Origin: an uncultured Kiritimatiellota bacterium
GTDB taxonomy: Bacteria; Verrucomicrobiota; Kiritimatiellia; RFP12; UBA1067
Length of the DNA: 17,220 nt
Assembly: GCA_934654805.1 (NCBI GenBank)
Contig: CAKUGW010000065.1
Location: 1 to 17,220 of the forward strand
Reading direction: 5' to 3'
In this document: piece by piece, positions 17,207 to 17,220 of the stretch
Position numbering within the stretch: position 1 is the stretch's first letter
Layout: each line of letters opens with the position of its first letter
Position numbers and translations under genes: made by a program
Notes under the pieces: model-generated
What the model was told of the DNA's origin: nothing
Database searches by the model: none
The model's input: the letters and a program-made list of their open reading frames with translations, nothing else

Positions 17207-17220
17207 AGACAGCTCTGCAG
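17143..17220 (+). CDS. Possible start of another gene, cut by window end
   Basis: An ATG at 17143 opens a frame (MDTGASVQELKLMLRKSLFK onward, 26 codons) that stays open to the window end, in a different frame from the secreted protein. The DNA here is about 47% GC by hand count against roughly two-thirds before it. It could be the start of an inserted gene, for example in a mobile element, or chance. No Shine-Dalgarno sequence stands out. Confidence 0.25.
   Translation, partial: MDTGASVQELKLMLRKSLFKIETALQ

Overview
The window is GC-rich (high sixties percent by eye). Every supportable gene lies on the + strand and most are tightly packed. Gene content and style suggest a PVC-group bacterium, probably Verrucomicrobiota or Kiritimatiellota. 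The clues are an Arg/Gly-rich zinc-finger protein of a type I associate with that group, a small secreted protein with an FVNGK-type segment, an ABC exporter with an enlarged TM1-TM2 loop, and many short word-like tandem repeats. The taxonomic call is an inference of low to moderate confidence.

Layout. 1-623 is the 3' end of an ileS-type isoleucyl-tRNA synthetase gene. 785-2380 is an uncharacterised zinc-finger protein, overlapping pheT (2352-4820). 4988-6976 is an ABC exporter. 7093-7932 is a secreted protein of unknown function. 7992-9284 is a class I/II aminotransferase. 9351-10310 is trpS. 10347-13705 is a two-gene unit: a McsA/McsB-like hybrid followed by a ClpC-type AAA+ unfoldase. 13811-16532 is an RpiB-GlyA fusion followed by era. 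16577 onward is a secreted helical-repeat protein whose end runs into a composition break at the window edge. I saw no tRNA, rRNA or CRISPR array. No gene-free stretch exceeds 300 bases.

Expression. Five start regions carry an extended -10 promoter (TGNTATAAT or a near match). In three of them (785, 9351, 10347) the predicted transcription start is only about 1-4 nt before the ATG, so those mRNAs should be leaderless or nearly so. Genes at 2352, 7992, 11249 and 13811 instead have a readable Shine-Dalgarno sequence, so the window mixes two initiation modes.

Most interesting points. (1) The protein at 10347 joins a McsA-like zinc ribbon to what aligns with only the C-terminal part of McsB arginine kinase; the catalytic lobe is absent. 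It sits directly before ClpC, whose N-domain keeps one of the two acidic phosphoarginine-pocket positions and has lost the other. This could be a kinase-less adaptor branch of the protein-arginine-phosphorylation/ClpC pathway. (2) At least seven loci carry different short 'word' arrays (periods 8-14 bp, plus one pair of about 24 bp). Three lie inside coding frames. One of those is an in-frame insertion of about 45 residues in the GTPase domain of Era, built from 8-bp GTGGAA words and, further on, their inverse complement; without it Era would be about 300 residues, its usual length. (3) RpiB and serine hydroxymethyltransferase are fused in one reading frame.
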